From the NCBI GenBank assembly GCA_903901335.1, contig CAIUQR010000027.1, positions 1 to 32,371 of the forward strand: a DNA stretch of 32,371 bases, given 5' to 3'. A program made the position numbers and the translations under genes. The notes below the pieces were generated by a model. It saw only the letters and a list, made by a program, of their open reading frames with translations, was not told the DNA's origin and did not search any database. Source of the DNA: an uncultured delta proteobacterium (GTDB taxonomy: Bacteria > Desulfobacterota > Desulfobulbia > Desulfobulbales > Desulfocapsaceae). Each line of letters opens with the position of its first letter. Position 1 is the stretch's first letter. Of the stretch, positions 8,216 through 17,450 are shown one piece after another.

Positions 8216-10804
8216 TTATTTATCATTTTTACTTATCGAATACAACAGCCCCTGCGTCACCTCTTTCTTGAAGTCCTGGTCAACGATTTTTTGGTGCCGC
8301 ATATCCAGGACGTAAAAGACATCTATTAACCGTTCCACCTCTGTGGCGATGAAGGCCTTATGGATATTGATCCCGAAATCCGCCAGCGTCTGGGTGATAT
8401 GATAAAGCTCTCCCGGCCTGTCCGGAGCATAGACCTCTATCACGGTATAGGTATCGGAGCTCTCGTTATCGATGATCACCCTGGATACCTGGCTTCCCTG
8501 CAACTCCTTGCGGCGTCCGTAGGTTGAAGCCAGTTTCTGGTAGAGTCTGTGTCCAAGTCCCAGCCGATGATTGATGGCCAGGTCCAGGTCCTGGTTTAAG
8601 GCCAGCCAGTCCTTCTCCTTGAATTTCAGGCCATCCGTGGAGCGTACCTCGATCACATCGACCACCGTCGCATCACTCCAGGTGAATATCTGCGCATTCA
8701 GAACCGTCAGGTTGTGCAGTGCCAGTACCCCGCAGATCTTGGCCAAGAGGCCCGGCTGATCGGTGGAGACGACCAGCAGTGACCATTTGTCCTTCTTGTC
8801 TTTGGCAAAAATCAGGGACTTCTGCCTGATAACCCGATAGTGATCCCGATGGATCCGGACATGCTCGGCCACCGTTTCCGGGGCAAAACTCAGCAGGTAA
8901 TCGGCAGACAGGTTTTCGATATCCATGCGGATATCTTCGTCCCCCCGCAGAAGATCGGCCACCTGTTCTCTCAGCCAGATGACACCCTCTTCCATCTGGC
9001 GATCGATTACACCCACCCCCCTATGGTCAAAATGGGCGAGTTCCAGATACGGATGAATACGCAGAAACATCTCCAGCATCAATGCCGCCTTCCAGTCGCT
9101 CCAGGCCGAAGGCCCGGTGGCCTTCGAATCGGCAATGGAGATCAGGTATAACATCGTCAGCCGATCGGCGGTACCTATCGTTTCGGCACAGCGTTTGATA
9201 AAACCGCCATCATTCAGATCGCGCCGCAGGGCATTTTCCGGTATAAAAAGATGATACCGGATCAGGAAACTCAAGGTTTCACACTCCACCTCGCCAAACC
9301 CGAGACGAGCCCCGACCTCCTTGATAAGTTCGGCGCCGATTACGGAGTGATCGCTGTGCACGCCCTTGCCGATATCATGAAATAAGGCGGCCACCATGAG
9401 TATCTGCGGGGAGGCCACAGCCTGAAAAATGCTGCTTTCCTCGGCAATCACCTTGTGCAGCTCGGCTACAACCTGCAATGAATGCCTGTCCACTGTGTAG
9501 ATATGATAAATATCGTGCTGGGCGAGGGTTATAACTCTCCCGAATTCGGGAACATACGCAACAAGCAAGCCTGTTTCCAGCATCAACTCCAGGACATAGA
9601 GGACATCCTGGGAGTTTTCCAGGATATCCAAAAAGGCTTTGGACATCCGGGAAGAAATACGGACCTTGTCGTTAATCAGATCAAGGTTGGCCGTAATCGC
9701 CTTGCGGGCCCGATGATGGATAGGGGCTCCCATTCTCGCCGATGCCAGAAAAACCCGAATGAGCAGATAGGGCCGGGCCTGAAGGTCTTCATGAGTGGCA
9801 GTCAGGTTGATAAAGCCGTTTCTGAGTTCGATGCCCTTCTCAATGACCCGGTCACGGCCCTGTCCTTCGCCTTTACCGGCCAGGCCAAGCACCTCATCGA
9901 CATGCTCGAAAAACATATCGGTAATAATGGCCACGGTCTGCAGGTGGGCATACATCTCCCGCATGAAGACCTCCACCCCCAGGAGTCCTTTCCGGGGTTT
10001 GTAGTCGAGGGCTACAGCCAATTCCTCCTGCTGTTCAAAATAGAGCTGGTCGTTTTTCCGCCGGCTTATATAGTGCAGCCTGTTCCTGATCCGGATAAGA
10101 GATTCCCAGGAATTGACAAAATCCGCCTGTTCCTGTTCCAGCAGAATACCTGCATTGACGATCCCGGTCAGCCCCTCCAGCCCGAAGACGACCTTCGCCG
10201 TCCAGAGCATGGCCTGGATATCCCGCAAGCCCCCTTTTCCCTCTTTGATATTGGGCTCCAGCAGGTAACTATGGCTGCCGAAGCGGGTACGTCGCTCATC
10301 CCGGAAGATCTTCATACTTCTGACGAATTCTTCCCTCTCACCTTCGACGAATTTTTCTTTATATCCGGATAAGAGCTCGAAAAAGAGGAGTTGAGACCCG
10401 CCTATCAGCCGCGCATCCAGCATGGCTACCCTGAAGAAAAAATCGTCGCCTGCATGCTGGAGAGACTCCTGTACGGTGCGCACACCATGACCGACATCAA
10501 GCCCCGTATCCCACAGAGGGTAGAGAACGGCATCCGTTATTTTTCCGACATCGGTTGCGATACCGGGACGATAAAGGATCATCAGGTCGATGTCGGAAAA
10601 GGGAAAAAGCTCCTGGCGTCCATACCCCCCGAGCGCCACCAGTGCCACCGACTCGGCGGCTCCGGCCACCTCCGTTGCCTGGAAACACTCCAGAATAAAC
10701 TCGTCGACAAGTCTGCTGTGGCTGCGGAGCAGGGAATGACCGCTCAATCCCTGCTCCCACAGCGTCTCCAACGCTTCACGTTGCGCATGAAGTGGCGATC
10801 TCAT
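8216..10804 (-). CDS. glnD: [Protein-PII] uridylyltransferase/uridylyl-removing enzyme
   Basis: This bifunctional nitrogen sensor uridylylates PII when glutamine is low and removes UMP when it is high. The 862 residues show the family order. First is a nucleotidyltransferase motif, ALGGYGRQELFPFSDIDL (57-74), then the conserved EPNIKEGKGGLRDIQ (183-197). An HD phosphohydrolase centre ALFHDIGKGVHSDH has H476-D477, and two C-terminal ACT domains (starting near LLVVSTDQPGLLAKICGVL and VIEVYAPDRPGELYHITQTL) bind glutamine. The ATG at 10804 has GGGAG just upstream and lies nine bases after the glnB stop, so glnB and glnD are cotranscribed. The adjacent GlnA lacks an adenylylation site, so GlnD here probably works through PII on Amt and transcription rather than through GlnE. 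Confidence 0.97.
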   Translation of the reverse strand: MRSPLHAQREALETLWEQGLSGHSLLRSHSRLVDEFILECFQATEVAGAAESVALVALGGYGRQELFPFSDIDLMILYRPGIATDVGKITDAVLYPLWDTGLDVGHGVRTVQESLQHAGDDFFFRVAMLDARLIGGSQLLFFELLSGYKEKFVEGEREEFVRSMKIFRDERRTRFGSHSYLLEPNIKEGKGGLRDIQAMLWTAKVVFGLEGLTGIVNAGILLEQEQADFVNSWESLIRIRNRLHYISRRKNDQLYFEQQEELAVALDYKPRKGLLGVEVFMREMYAHLQTVAIITDMFFEHVDEVLGLAGKGEGQGRDRVIEKGIELRNGFINLTATHEDLQARPYLLIRVFLASARMGAPIHHRARKAITANLDLINDKVRISSRMSKAFLDILENSQDVLYVLELMLETGLLVAYVPEFGRVITLAQHDIYHIYTVDRHSLQVVAELHKVIAEESSIFQAVASPQILMVAALFHDIGKGVHSDHSVIGAELIKEVGARLGFGEVECETLSFLIRYHLFIPENALRRDLNDGGFIKRCAETIGTADRLTMLYLISIADSKATGPSAWSDWKAALMLEMFLRIHPYLELAHFDHRGVGVIDRQMEEGVIWLREQVADLLRGDEDIRMDIENLSADYLLSFAPETVAEHVRIHRDHYRVIRQKSLIFAKDKKDKWSLLVVSTDQPGLLAKICGVLALHNLTVLNAQIFTWSDATVVDVIEVRSTDGLKFKEKDWLALNQDLDLAINHRLGLGHRLYQKLASTYGRRKELQGSQVSRVIIDNESSDTYTVIEVYAPDRPGELYHITQTLADFGINIHKAFIATEVERLIDVFYVLDMRHQKIVDQDFKKEVTQGLLYSISKNDK

Positions 10805-10813
10805 ACGCTCCCG

Positions 10814-11164
<351 letters not shown>

Positions 11165-11230
11165 TTATGGTTCTTCCCCCGCTCGAGATGTCGATAGAAG
11201 GAACCTTAACCAACAGATTACAGGACAATT

Positions 11231-11344
11231 TCAGAACGCATGGCCGACCTCGTCATGCCGGGTCACGTCAGGTCCCTGAACCTCATCCTCAATTTCTACA
11301 CGAAGACCAGCCACAGCGTCTACTGTTTTCAATATAATAAATGT
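11231..11344 (-). pseudogene. Fossil C-terminus of a second ammonium transporter
   Basis: Starting seven bases beyond the amt stop codon, a different frame encodes TFIILKTVDAVAGLRV, then EIEDEVQGPDVTRHDEV, then GHAF and a stop. This matches the end of Amt proteins: the last membrane helix, the GLRV turn, the acidic PII-binding tail and an ordinary stop. The same layout occurs at the end of the intact amt (VLGLRLTDEAEVVGMDSTEH). Nothing upstream in this frame is Amt-like, and no start codon or ribosome binding site serves it. The simplest reading is a former tandem amt gene that lost almost all of its sequence by deletion or recombination. Confidence 0.75.
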
Positions 11345-11351
11345 TTCACGT

Positions 11352-12578
11352 CTAATTATTATATGCCGTCTCGGAATGCTCTGTTGAGTCCATACCGACA
11401 ACCTCAGCCTCATCCGTGAGTCTGAGCCCGAGAACTGCATGAATACCTTTAAAAAGGAGCCAACTGACGACAAAGGTATATACACCTACGACACCAACAC
11501 CTACCGCCTGCTTGACAATCTGGATAGAACTTCCGGCCAACAGCCCGTCAACCCCGTCCGGATTCACCGCCTTGGCGGCGAATATCCCTAAACACAGTGT
11601 TCCTATCGCCCCGCCGACACCATGAATCCCGACGACATCCAGGGAATCGTCGAGCCTGAAACGATTTTTGGCATTGACTGCCGTAAAACACACAATTCCT
11701 GCAATAACTCCTATCATGACTGCCGCATTCGGCCCGACAAAACCGGCTGCCGGTGTAACCGTCGCCAAGCCGGCAATCGCTCCCGATGCAGCACCGAGGG
11801 TTGTGGCCCTGCCCTGGGTGAACCATTCCATCACCACCCATGTTGCCATGGCCGCCATCCCGGCAAAATGGGTAGCGACAAAGGCGGTGGCGGCTACTTC
11901 GTTGGCGGCAAGTGCCGAACCTCCGTTGAAGCCGAACCAGCCGAACCAGAGCAATCCTGTCCCCAGCATGGTCATCGGCAGATTATGCGGCATGAAGCTG
12001 GTTTTGCCGTACCCTTTTCTGGGACCGATGGCCAGAACCCCGGCCAGGGCAGCCGCACCGCAGGTCACATGCACGACCAGGCCGCCTGCAAAATCAAGCA
12101 CACCGATGCCGTCCGGTCCGAGCCAGCCCCCCTTGCCCCAGAGCCAATGGCAGACAGGATTGTAGACCAGGATCGCCCAAAGCAGCGAAAAAACCAGAAA
12201 GGGAACGAAGCGGACCCTTTCTGCCAATGCTCCGGTGATCAGCGCCGGTGTAATGATCGCGAACATACACTGGTAGACCATAAATACCGTCTGCGGGATA
12301 GTTGTGGCATAATCCGGACTTGGCGCATTTGTAACTCCATGCAGGGCAAACCAGGATAAGTTGCCGATAAAACCGCCGACATCAGGCCCGAAGGACATGG
12401 AATATCCGAGGTATACCCACTCGATGGATATCAACGCGATCATGAACAGACTCTGCATGATCGTTCCAAGCACATTCTTGCCGCGCACCATTCCACCGTA
12501 AAACAGAGCCAGTCCCGGGGTCATCAGCAAGACAAGCCCTGCCGCCGCCAGAACAAACGCTGTATCCGCCTTGTTCAT
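11352..12578 (-). CDS. amt: Ammonium transporter, Amt/MEP/Rh family
   Basis: This 408-residue inner-membrane channel has about eleven membrane helices and imports ammonium. It begins ADTAFVLAAAGLVLLMTPGLALFYGGMV, typical of Amt proteins without a cleaved signal peptide. The twin pore histidines are H170 (GGLVVHVTCGAAAL) and H319 (DVVGIHGVGG). Phenylalanine gates are present in QCMFAIITPALITG and GWFGFNGGSA. The C-terminal cytoplasmic tail GLRLTDEAEVVGMDSTEH is the PII contact. The ATG has AGGAG eight bases upstream. The gene leads an amt-glnB-glnD series on the minus strand. A near-consensus sigma-54 site lies upstream at 12742-12757. Confidence 0.97.
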   Translation of the reverse strand: MNKADTAFVLAAAGLVLLMTPGLALFYGGMVRGKNVLGTIMQSLFMIALISIEWVYLGYSMSFGPDVGGFIGNLSWFALHGVTNAPSPDYATTIPQTVFMVYQCMFAIITPALITGALAERVRFVPFLVFSLLWAILVYNPVCHWLWGKGGWLGPDGIGVLDFAGGLVVHVTCGAAALAGVLAIGPRKGYGKTSFMPHNLPMTMLGTGLLWFGWFGFNGGSALAANEVAATAFVATHFAGMAAMATWVVMEWFTQGRATTLGAASGAIAGLATVTPAAGFVGPNAAVMIGVIAGIVCFTAVNAKNRFRLDDSLDVVGIHGVGGAIGTLCLGIFAAKAVNPDGVDGLLAGSSIQIVKQAVGVGVVGVYTFVVSWLLFKGIHAVLGLRLTDEAEVVGMDSTEHSETAYNN

Positions 12579-12741
12579 TTGTGTTCTCCTCTTTTCTTTT
12601 TAAAGCCGGAACCGGGTCTCCCAACCACCTCCGACCACATACCCAGCGACGAACATATTTTAACATTTTCGTCACTAGTTCAAATTAAAGGATTTCGAGG
12701 ATAACACAAACGACATATATTTCAATAGTAACAATTTTCAT

Positions 12742-12757
12742 TTCAAAGAATGTGCCA
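12742..12757 (-). promoter_or_regulatory. Candidate sigma-54 promoter of amt
   Basis: On the minus strand the sequence is TGGCAC, five bases, TTGAA. The -24 element is a perfect match to the sigma-54 consensus TGGCAC-N5-TTGCA. The -12 element has GA instead of GC. Spacing is exact and the location upstream of an amt-glnB-glnD operon is where such a promoter is expected. No clear NtrC enhancer pair was found. Confidence 0.4.
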
Positions 12758-12991
12758 TTCGCATATATTTATTTTAAGGGCTTATATTGTTTCATTTAAT
12801 GGAAAATATCGTTCAAACTCAGGCCTCAATAAATAACATATTTGTAACAAAAAAATCATTTGATGGCATTTTTGTCATGCTTTGTCCGACGGAAGAGAGA
12901 GTCGGTGGGTGGATTAGAGTGCCCCCGTTATCGACGGATCGGAGTATCAGGACAAGGACCTTTTCCTCCAAAGCGCATATTTACATTTGCC

Positions 12992-13031
12992 TTCTGCCGC
13001 AGTATCTTGCGGCAGAAATGAGCCGCAAGAT
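12992..13031 (+). promoter_or_regulatory. Two mutually exclusive hairpins upstream of mtnA
   Basis: Hairpin 1 pairs TTCTGCCGCA (12992-13001) with TGCGGCAGAA (13008-13017). Hairpin 2 pairs ATCTTGCGGC (13004-13013) with GCCGCAAGAT (13022-13031). Both stems are ten base pairs and perfect, and both use the 13008-13013 segment, so only one can form at a time. A seven-codon ORF (MSRKIYR, 13018-13041) overlaps the second hairpin but lacks a ribosome binding site. Such a layout suggests attenuation or translational control of mtnA. Confidence 0.5.
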
Positions 13032-13072
13032 TTACAGATGATCTCACACTTGTGTATCTTTTTCGGAAGAAA

Positions 13073-14176
13073 ATGAAAATAACTAACCAGCATTATAGAA
13101 CAATATGGCCTGACCCGGACCTGCCGGCAGCAGTCTGTATTATCGATCAGCGTCAGCTGCCGCACAGATTTGTCATAGAAAGGCTCACGGATCTGGAGCA
13201 GACACGTATCGCTATCAAGGAAATGCATGTCAGAGGGGCCGGGTTGATCGGCGCCACAGCCGGATTCGGTATGTTCCTGGCTGCCATCCATGCCTCGGAA
13301 AAGAACTTCGACCAGGAGATGGAAGAAGCAGGACAAAGACTCTTCGGCAGTCGGCCGACAGCCAGAAACCTGGGCTGGGCGGTTGACCGAGTCCTTGAGG
13401 CCATTCGGCAGAAACAGACCCCCGTGGAAAAAAGGCAAGAGGCCTTTCGGGTAGCCTGTGCAATAGCCGACGAAGATGCGGAATTCTGCCGCAGGATCGG
13501 CCTGCATGGGCTTGGGATTATCGAGGAAATCGGCAGGAAAAAGAAGGGCAGTCCGGTCAATATCCTGACCCATTGCAATGCCGGCTGGCTGGCCTTTGTC
13601 GATTTCGGCAGCGCCACAGCACCGATCTACGCGGCTCGGGATGCCGGGATACCTGTACATATCTGGGTTGATGAAACCCGGCCCTGGAATCAGGGATCGA
13701 GACTTACGGCCTGGGAACTGCAGCAGGAAAACATCCCGAACACCCTGATCACCGACAACGCCGGCGGCCACCTGATGCAACGAGGTGATGTTGATCTGGT
13801 TATTGTCGGAACCGATCGCACCACCCGGACCGGAGATGTCGCCAACAAAATCGGCACATACCTGAAGGCATTGGCGGCGCGGGACAACAACATTCCGTTT
13901 TATGTAGCCCTGCCGTCCTCGACCTTCGACTGGGACCTGGAGTGCGGCAGCGATATCCCGATCGAAGAGCGTGAAGGCACGGAGATCACCACCGCAACCG
14001 GGATGACGGCAGACGGCAGGATGGAAACGGTACACCTCGCCGCACCGGGAACCAGGGCCGCCAATTACAGCTTTGACGTGACACCGGCCAGGCTGATTAC
14101 CGGTCTGATCACCGAGAGAGGAGTTGTTGCAGCCGAAAAAGAGGCGATCCGGAAGATGTTTCCTGATCGCTGTTGA
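13073..14176 (+). CDS. mtnA: S-methyl-5-thioribose-1-phosphate isomerase
   Basis: The enzyme converts 5-methylthioribose 1-phosphate to 5-methylthioribulose 1-phosphate in recycling of methylthioadenosine. It has 367 residues from ATG 13073, with GGAAG just upstream; a GTG at 13052 is possible but less likely. Hallmarks are MHVRGAGLIGATAGFG, NILTHCNAGWLA with the catalytic cysteine C168, VDETRPWNQGSRLTAWEL, ITDNAGGHLM, and GTDRTTRTGDVANKIGTY with the catalytic aspartate D248. It belongs to the eIF2B-related fold. No other methionine-salvage gene is nearby, so it may work in a methylthioadenosine shunt whose other genes lie elsewhere. It ends two bases from the convergent manC stop. Confidence 0.95.
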   Translation: MKITNQHYRTIWPDPDLPAAVCIIDQRQLPHRFVIERLTDLEQTRIAIKEMHVRGAGLIGATAGFGMFLAAIHASEKNFDQEMEEAGQRLFGSRPTARNLGWAVDRVLEAIRQKQTPVEKRQEAFRVACAIADEDAEFCRRIGLHGLGIIEEIGRKKKGSPVNILTHCNAGWLAFVDFGSATAPIYAARDAGIPVHIWVDETRPWNQGSRLTAWELQQENIPNTLITDNAGGHLMQRGDVDLVIVGTDRTTRTGDVANKIGTYLKALAARDNNIPFYVALPSSTFDWDLECGSDIPIEEREGTEITTATGMTADGRMETVHLAAPGTRAANYSFDVTPARLITGLITERGVVAAEKEAIRKMFPDRC

Positions 14177-14178
14177 TA

Positions 14179-15600
14179 TCAGATCTTCTCCCGTCCATAA
14201 TCGTCATCGAAACGGACGATATCATCTTCGCCCAGATAACTGCCGATCTGAACCTCAATGAGCTCCAACGGAATCACCCCCGGGTTCTCCAGTCTGTGCT
14301 TATCGCCGGCTTTAATATAGGTGGATTGATTTTCATATATCAACGAGACGGTCTCGCCATTGGTTATCCTGGCGGTACCGGTGACAACCACCCAATGTTC
14401 GTGCCGGTGATGATGCATCTGCAAGGAGAGTTTCTGCCCCGGGTTGACGGTAATGCGCTTCATCTGGTAGCGCGGCTGCTCTTCAAGGACGGTGTAGCTG
14501 CCCCAGGGGCGATACACGGTCCGGTGAAAACGGAACTCTTTTCTCCCCTGTTTTTTCAGCTCTTCGACAACCTTTTTCACTTCCTGCGACCGGGACAGTG
14601 GGGCGACAAGCACAGCATCGGCAGTCTCCACGACCAGGGTCTCCTCCAGGCCGACCGTGGCCACCAGCCTGTCCTCCGACCTGATCAGGCAGTTTTTGGT
14701 ATCCTTCACAATCAGGCTGTCCGGCGTACCTTGCAGGATATTACCGTCAGCATCCTTTTCCAGGACGTCCCACAGGGACTGCCAGGAGCCGATATCGCTC
14801 CAGCCGAGATCAGCAGCGACTACGGCAGCCTTCGAGGTCTTTTCCATCAATGCGTAGTCAATGGAATCACTTGGGCATTTCGACATGGCCTCGTTGTCGA
14901 GACGAAAAAACCGCCCGTCCCTTTTGCCTTCGCCTGCAGCCTCAGCCATACACGAAAGGATCTCGGGGGCATGTTTTTCCATCTCCAGCCGAAAGGTCTT
15001 GATTGAAAACGCGAACATCCCGCTGTTCCAGAAATAGTTCCCTTTTTCCAAATATTCCTTTGCCGTTGCCAGATCAGGTTTCTCCTTGAACGAGAGAACG
15101 GTATTGCCGTCCCCCCGCTCGATATATCCATAGCCCGTCTCGGCATGTCCGGGTTCGATACCGAAGGTGACAACCAGTCCGTCCATTGCCAGTTTTGCAG
15201 CTTTCTTGATAGCCTTATGGAATTGCTGCACGTTCTTTACCAGATGATCGGCGGGAAGGATGAGCACAACCGTATCATCACCGCCATTGGCAACAATATA
15301 CTCGATTGCCCCGGCGACGGCCGGCGCAGTATTTCTGCCCAGGGGTTCAAGGAGAATGGTATAGTCCTTTGCCACATGCAGTTCATCGATCTGGCTCTTG
15401 GTGATAAACCTGTGCTCTTCGCCGACGACAACAATCGGGGGCAGCATTTCCGGCAACCGGGCCACCCGCAGGACGGTTGTCTGCAGCAGCGACGTTGCAT
15501 CGGTCAGTTGCAGAAGCTGCTTTGGATAGAGTTCCCGCGATAAGGGCCAGAGCCTGGAGCCGGTTCCGCCCGCCAAGATTACTGGTTGGATTTTCTGCAC
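14179..15600 (-). CDS. manC: Mannose-1-phosphate guanylyltransferase/mannose-6-phosphate isomerase
   Basis: This bifunctional type II enzyme has 473 residues. The N-terminal half is a sugar-nucleotide transferase with LAGGTGSRLWPLSRELYPKQ, EPLGRNTAPA, ILPADHL and SFKEKPD. It makes GDP-mannose from GTP and mannose 1-phosphate. The C-terminal 115 residues form the cupin isomerase: YRPWGSY, MKRITVNPGQKLSLQMHHHR, HEHWVVVTGTA, and the end LIEVQIGSYLGEDDIVRF. It begins with GTG at 15600, supported by GAGG at seven bases. It is 37 bases downstream of manB, forming a manB-manC unit that supplies GDP-mannose for surface polysaccharide or lipopolysaccharide. Confidence 0.95.
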   Translation of the reverse strand: MQKIQPVILAGGTGSRLWPLSRELYPKQLLQLTDATSLLQTTVLRVARLPEMLPPIVVVGEEHRFITKSQIDELHVAKDYTILLEPLGRNTAPAVAGAIEYIVANGGDDTVVLILPADHLVKNVQQFHKAIKKAAKLAMDGLVVTFGIEPGHAETGYGYIERGDGNTVLSFKEKPDLATAKEYLEKGNYFWNSGMFAFSIKTFRLEMEKHAPEILSCMAEAAGEGKRDGRFFRLDNEAMSKCPSDSIDYALMEKTSKAAVVAADLGWSDIGSWQSLWDVLEKDADGNILQGTPDSLIVKDTKNCLIRSEDRLVATVGLEETLVVETADAVLVAPLSRSQEVKKVVEELKKQGRKEFRFHRTVYRPWGSYTVLEEQPRYQMKRITVNPGQKLSLQMHHHRHEHWVVVTGTARITNGETVSLIYENQSTYIKAGDKHRLENPGVIPLELIEVQIGSYLGEDDIVRFDDDYGREKI

Positions 15601-15637
15601 TGCTTGCCTCTTTGGGTGGTAAGGGAATGGTGGGGTT

Positions 15638-16996
15638 TTACTTGATCAACGCCAGAATTTCCCGGGTTTTTTCCTGCAGCAACCCCACATCGCCACGGGT
15701 TTCCACATTCAGCCTGAGCAAGGCTTCGGTGTTTGATTTTCTCACATTAAACCGATACTCCGGAAAAGCAATACTCAGTCCGTCGGTAAAGTCTTTTTCT
15801 CCTCCGGCGTAGACCTCTTCGATATGGGCAATCACCCGGTCGGGATCTGCGACCCGGCTGTTTATCTCACCGGAAACGGGGAAGGCTGCAATCCGTTCAG
15901 CCACCAGTTGCGACAAGGGCATCCCGCATCTGCTCAGCAACGCGCTCACCAGCAGCCAGGGGACCATCCCGGAATCGCAATAACCGAAGGCCCGGAAATA
16001 ATGGTGGGCCGACATCTCTCCGCCATAGACGGCATCCTCCTGCCGCATCCGGGCCTTGATGAAGGCATGCCCGGTTTTGGTCATGACCGGGACCCCGCCC
16101 GCGGCCCCGACCAGATCCTGCGTGTTCCAGATCAGGCGGGGGTCGTGAAGGATTTTTCCGCCCGGTTCTTTACGCAGGAGTTCCATGGCGAGCAGGCCGA
16201 CCAGATAATACCCCTCGATGAAATTCCCCTGTTCGTCCCAGAAAAAGCAGCGGTCAAAATCACCGTCCCAGGCTACCCCAAAATCCGCCCCACGCTCACG
16301 CACCAGGCGAGATGTTTCTTCGCGCTTGTCGGGGAGCAGGGGATTGGGCACTCCGTTCGGAAAGGTCCCATCCGGCTCATGATGGAGTTTTACCAACTGG
16401 AAAGGCAGCTTGTCTTCCAGAAGATCGACAATCGGACCGGCGCAGCCGTTACCGCTGTTGACCACAATCTTTAAAGGCCTCAGATCGGCCGATTGCACAT
16501 AACCAAGCAGGTGCTCAATGTACCTGTCCTTCCCGGAAATTGTGGTTTGTCTCCCCCTCTTGGCGGCCATCCCAGGCAGGTTGCCTGCAGCTACCAGATC
16601 CGCCATCGCAAAGAGACCGGAATCACCGGAGACCGGGCGGGCGCCTTTGACGACAATCTTCATACCGTTATAATCCGCCGGGTTATGACTGGCGGTGACC
16701 ATCACACCCCCGTCCACGCCTTGATCTTCAAGGCTGAATGCAGCATGATAGATTTCCTCGGTACCGCAGAGACCGAGACTGACAACATCCACCCCCATAT
16801 CGATAAGGCCCGCAGTCAGGGCCGCGCTGATCTCCGGGCTGCTCAGCCTGATGTCATAGCCGATCACGACCTTTTTGACAGAAAAAACAGCGGCAAAGGA
16901 CCTGCCGATATCGCCTGCCAACCGGGGGTTAAGCTCGGCAGGTACCCTGCCGCGGATATCGTAAGCCTTGAAACATGCCGGTCTCTTAGAGTCCAT
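15638..16996 (-). CDS. manB: Phosphomannomutase
   Basis: This 452-residue member of the alpha-D-phosphohexomutase family interconverts mannose 6-phosphate and mannose 1-phosphate. Four active-site signatures are visible: the phosphoserine loop VTASHNP (S103), the metal loop DGDFDR (244-249), the sugar-binding GGEMSAHHYF and the phosphate-binding RKSNTEALLRLNVE near the end. The N-terminal FKAYDIRGRVP is typical of the CpsG/ManB group. The ATG at 16996 has AAGGA immediately upstream. It feeds ManC, encoded next, and follows the PilZ gene by about 70 bases on the same strand. Confidence 0.95.
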   Translation of the reverse strand: MDSKRPACFKAYDIRGRVPAELNPRLAGDIGRSFAAVFSVKKVVIGYDIRLSSPEISAALTAGLIDMGVDVVSLGLCGTEEIYHAAFSLEDQGVDGGVMVTASHNPADYNGMKIVVKGARPVSGDSGLFAMADLVAAGNLPGMAAKRGRQTTISGKDRYIEHLLGYVQSADLRPLKIVVNSGNGCAGPIVDLLEDKLPFQLVKLHHEPDGTFPNGVPNPLLPDKREETSRLVRERGADFGVAWDGDFDRCFFWDEQGNFIEGYYLVGLLAMELLRKEPGGKILHDPRLIWNTQDLVGAAGGVPVMTKTGHAFIKARMRQEDAVYGGEMSAHHYFRAFGYCDSGMVPWLLVSALLSRCGMPLSQLVAERIAAFPVSGEINSRVADPDRVIAHIEEVYAGGEKDFTDGLSIAFPEYRFNVRKSNTEALLRLNVETRGDVGLLQEKTREILALIK

Positions 16997-17066
16997 TTTT
17001 CCTTTTTCCTTTTTTAATCCTGCCTGTTCTATTCAGATGATCCGTATGCCCTGCATCCTCGTCCCT

Positions 17067-17438
17067 TTAATCACCATAGCTGAACTCATCGATCAAACAA
17101 AGGATACTGTCTTTCAATGCCGGTGAGATATCGTAGAGCTGGAAACCCGCTACATAGAAGTCAGGATTTGTGTCTTTCCTGCACCAGCGGCTTATCGCAT
17201 TGAAGATGATCTCCCCCTTATCGACCAACTCATGGGGAAGTCGCATCCGCAACTTGTAGTCTTCATTAACCGGGATCGGGAAATCACTTAAGAGCATGAT
17301 GCCATTAGATGAGATATTGACGAGATGGCCGATAACCTTACTTCCCAGGCCGTCAAAAACCCGCAGATAAAAGACCAGATACTTCCGTTCCACCTGACGG
17401 TTTTCCCTGTGTATTTTTCCGGGTTGATCATCAATCAT
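17067..17438 (-). CDS. PilZ-domain protein, probable c-di-GMP receptor
   Basis: This is a single-domain protein of 123 residues. Both c-di-GMP-binding motifs of PilZ are present: RxxxR as R14-QVE-R18, and (D/N)xSxxG as NISSNG (41-46), at normal spacing. The remaining beta strands (YKLRMRLPHEL, NAISRWCRKD, DFYVAGFQLYDI) fit the PilZ barrel. The ATG at 17438 has AAGGAG eight bases upstream. It lies 12 bases after the UPF0280 gene and before manB-manC, so it may tie polysaccharide precursor supply or export to c-di-GMP. That link is inferred from position only. Confidence 0.9.
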   Translation of the reverse strand: MIDDQPGKIHRENRQVERKYLVFYLRVFDGLGSKVIGHLVNISSNGIMLLSDFPIPVNEDYKLRMRLPHELVDKGEIIFNAISRWCRKDTNPDFYVAGFQLYDISPALKDSILCLIDEFSYGD

Positions 17439-17450
17439 GGTCGCCTCTCC

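Larger units (their letters stand above)
12579..13072. other. Divergent regulatory region between amt and mtnA
   Basis: About 490 bases without a gene. The amt side carries a candidate sigma-54 promoter on the minus strand. The mtnA side carries two overlapping, mutually exclusive hairpins (12992-13031) within the probable leader. No riboswitch family is recognised with confidence. Confidence 0.6.

Noticed and set aside
12880..12965. Glycine-riboswitch-like string TCAGGACAAGGAC upstream of mtnA
   Set aside because: Only the 3' motif is vaguely similar. The GCCGAAGG-type core and pairing are absent, and mtnA is not a glycine gene.
12947..14035. 362-codon minus-strand frame opposite mtnA
   Set aside because: It lies fully antisense to a gene with intact catalytic motifs and shows no domain.
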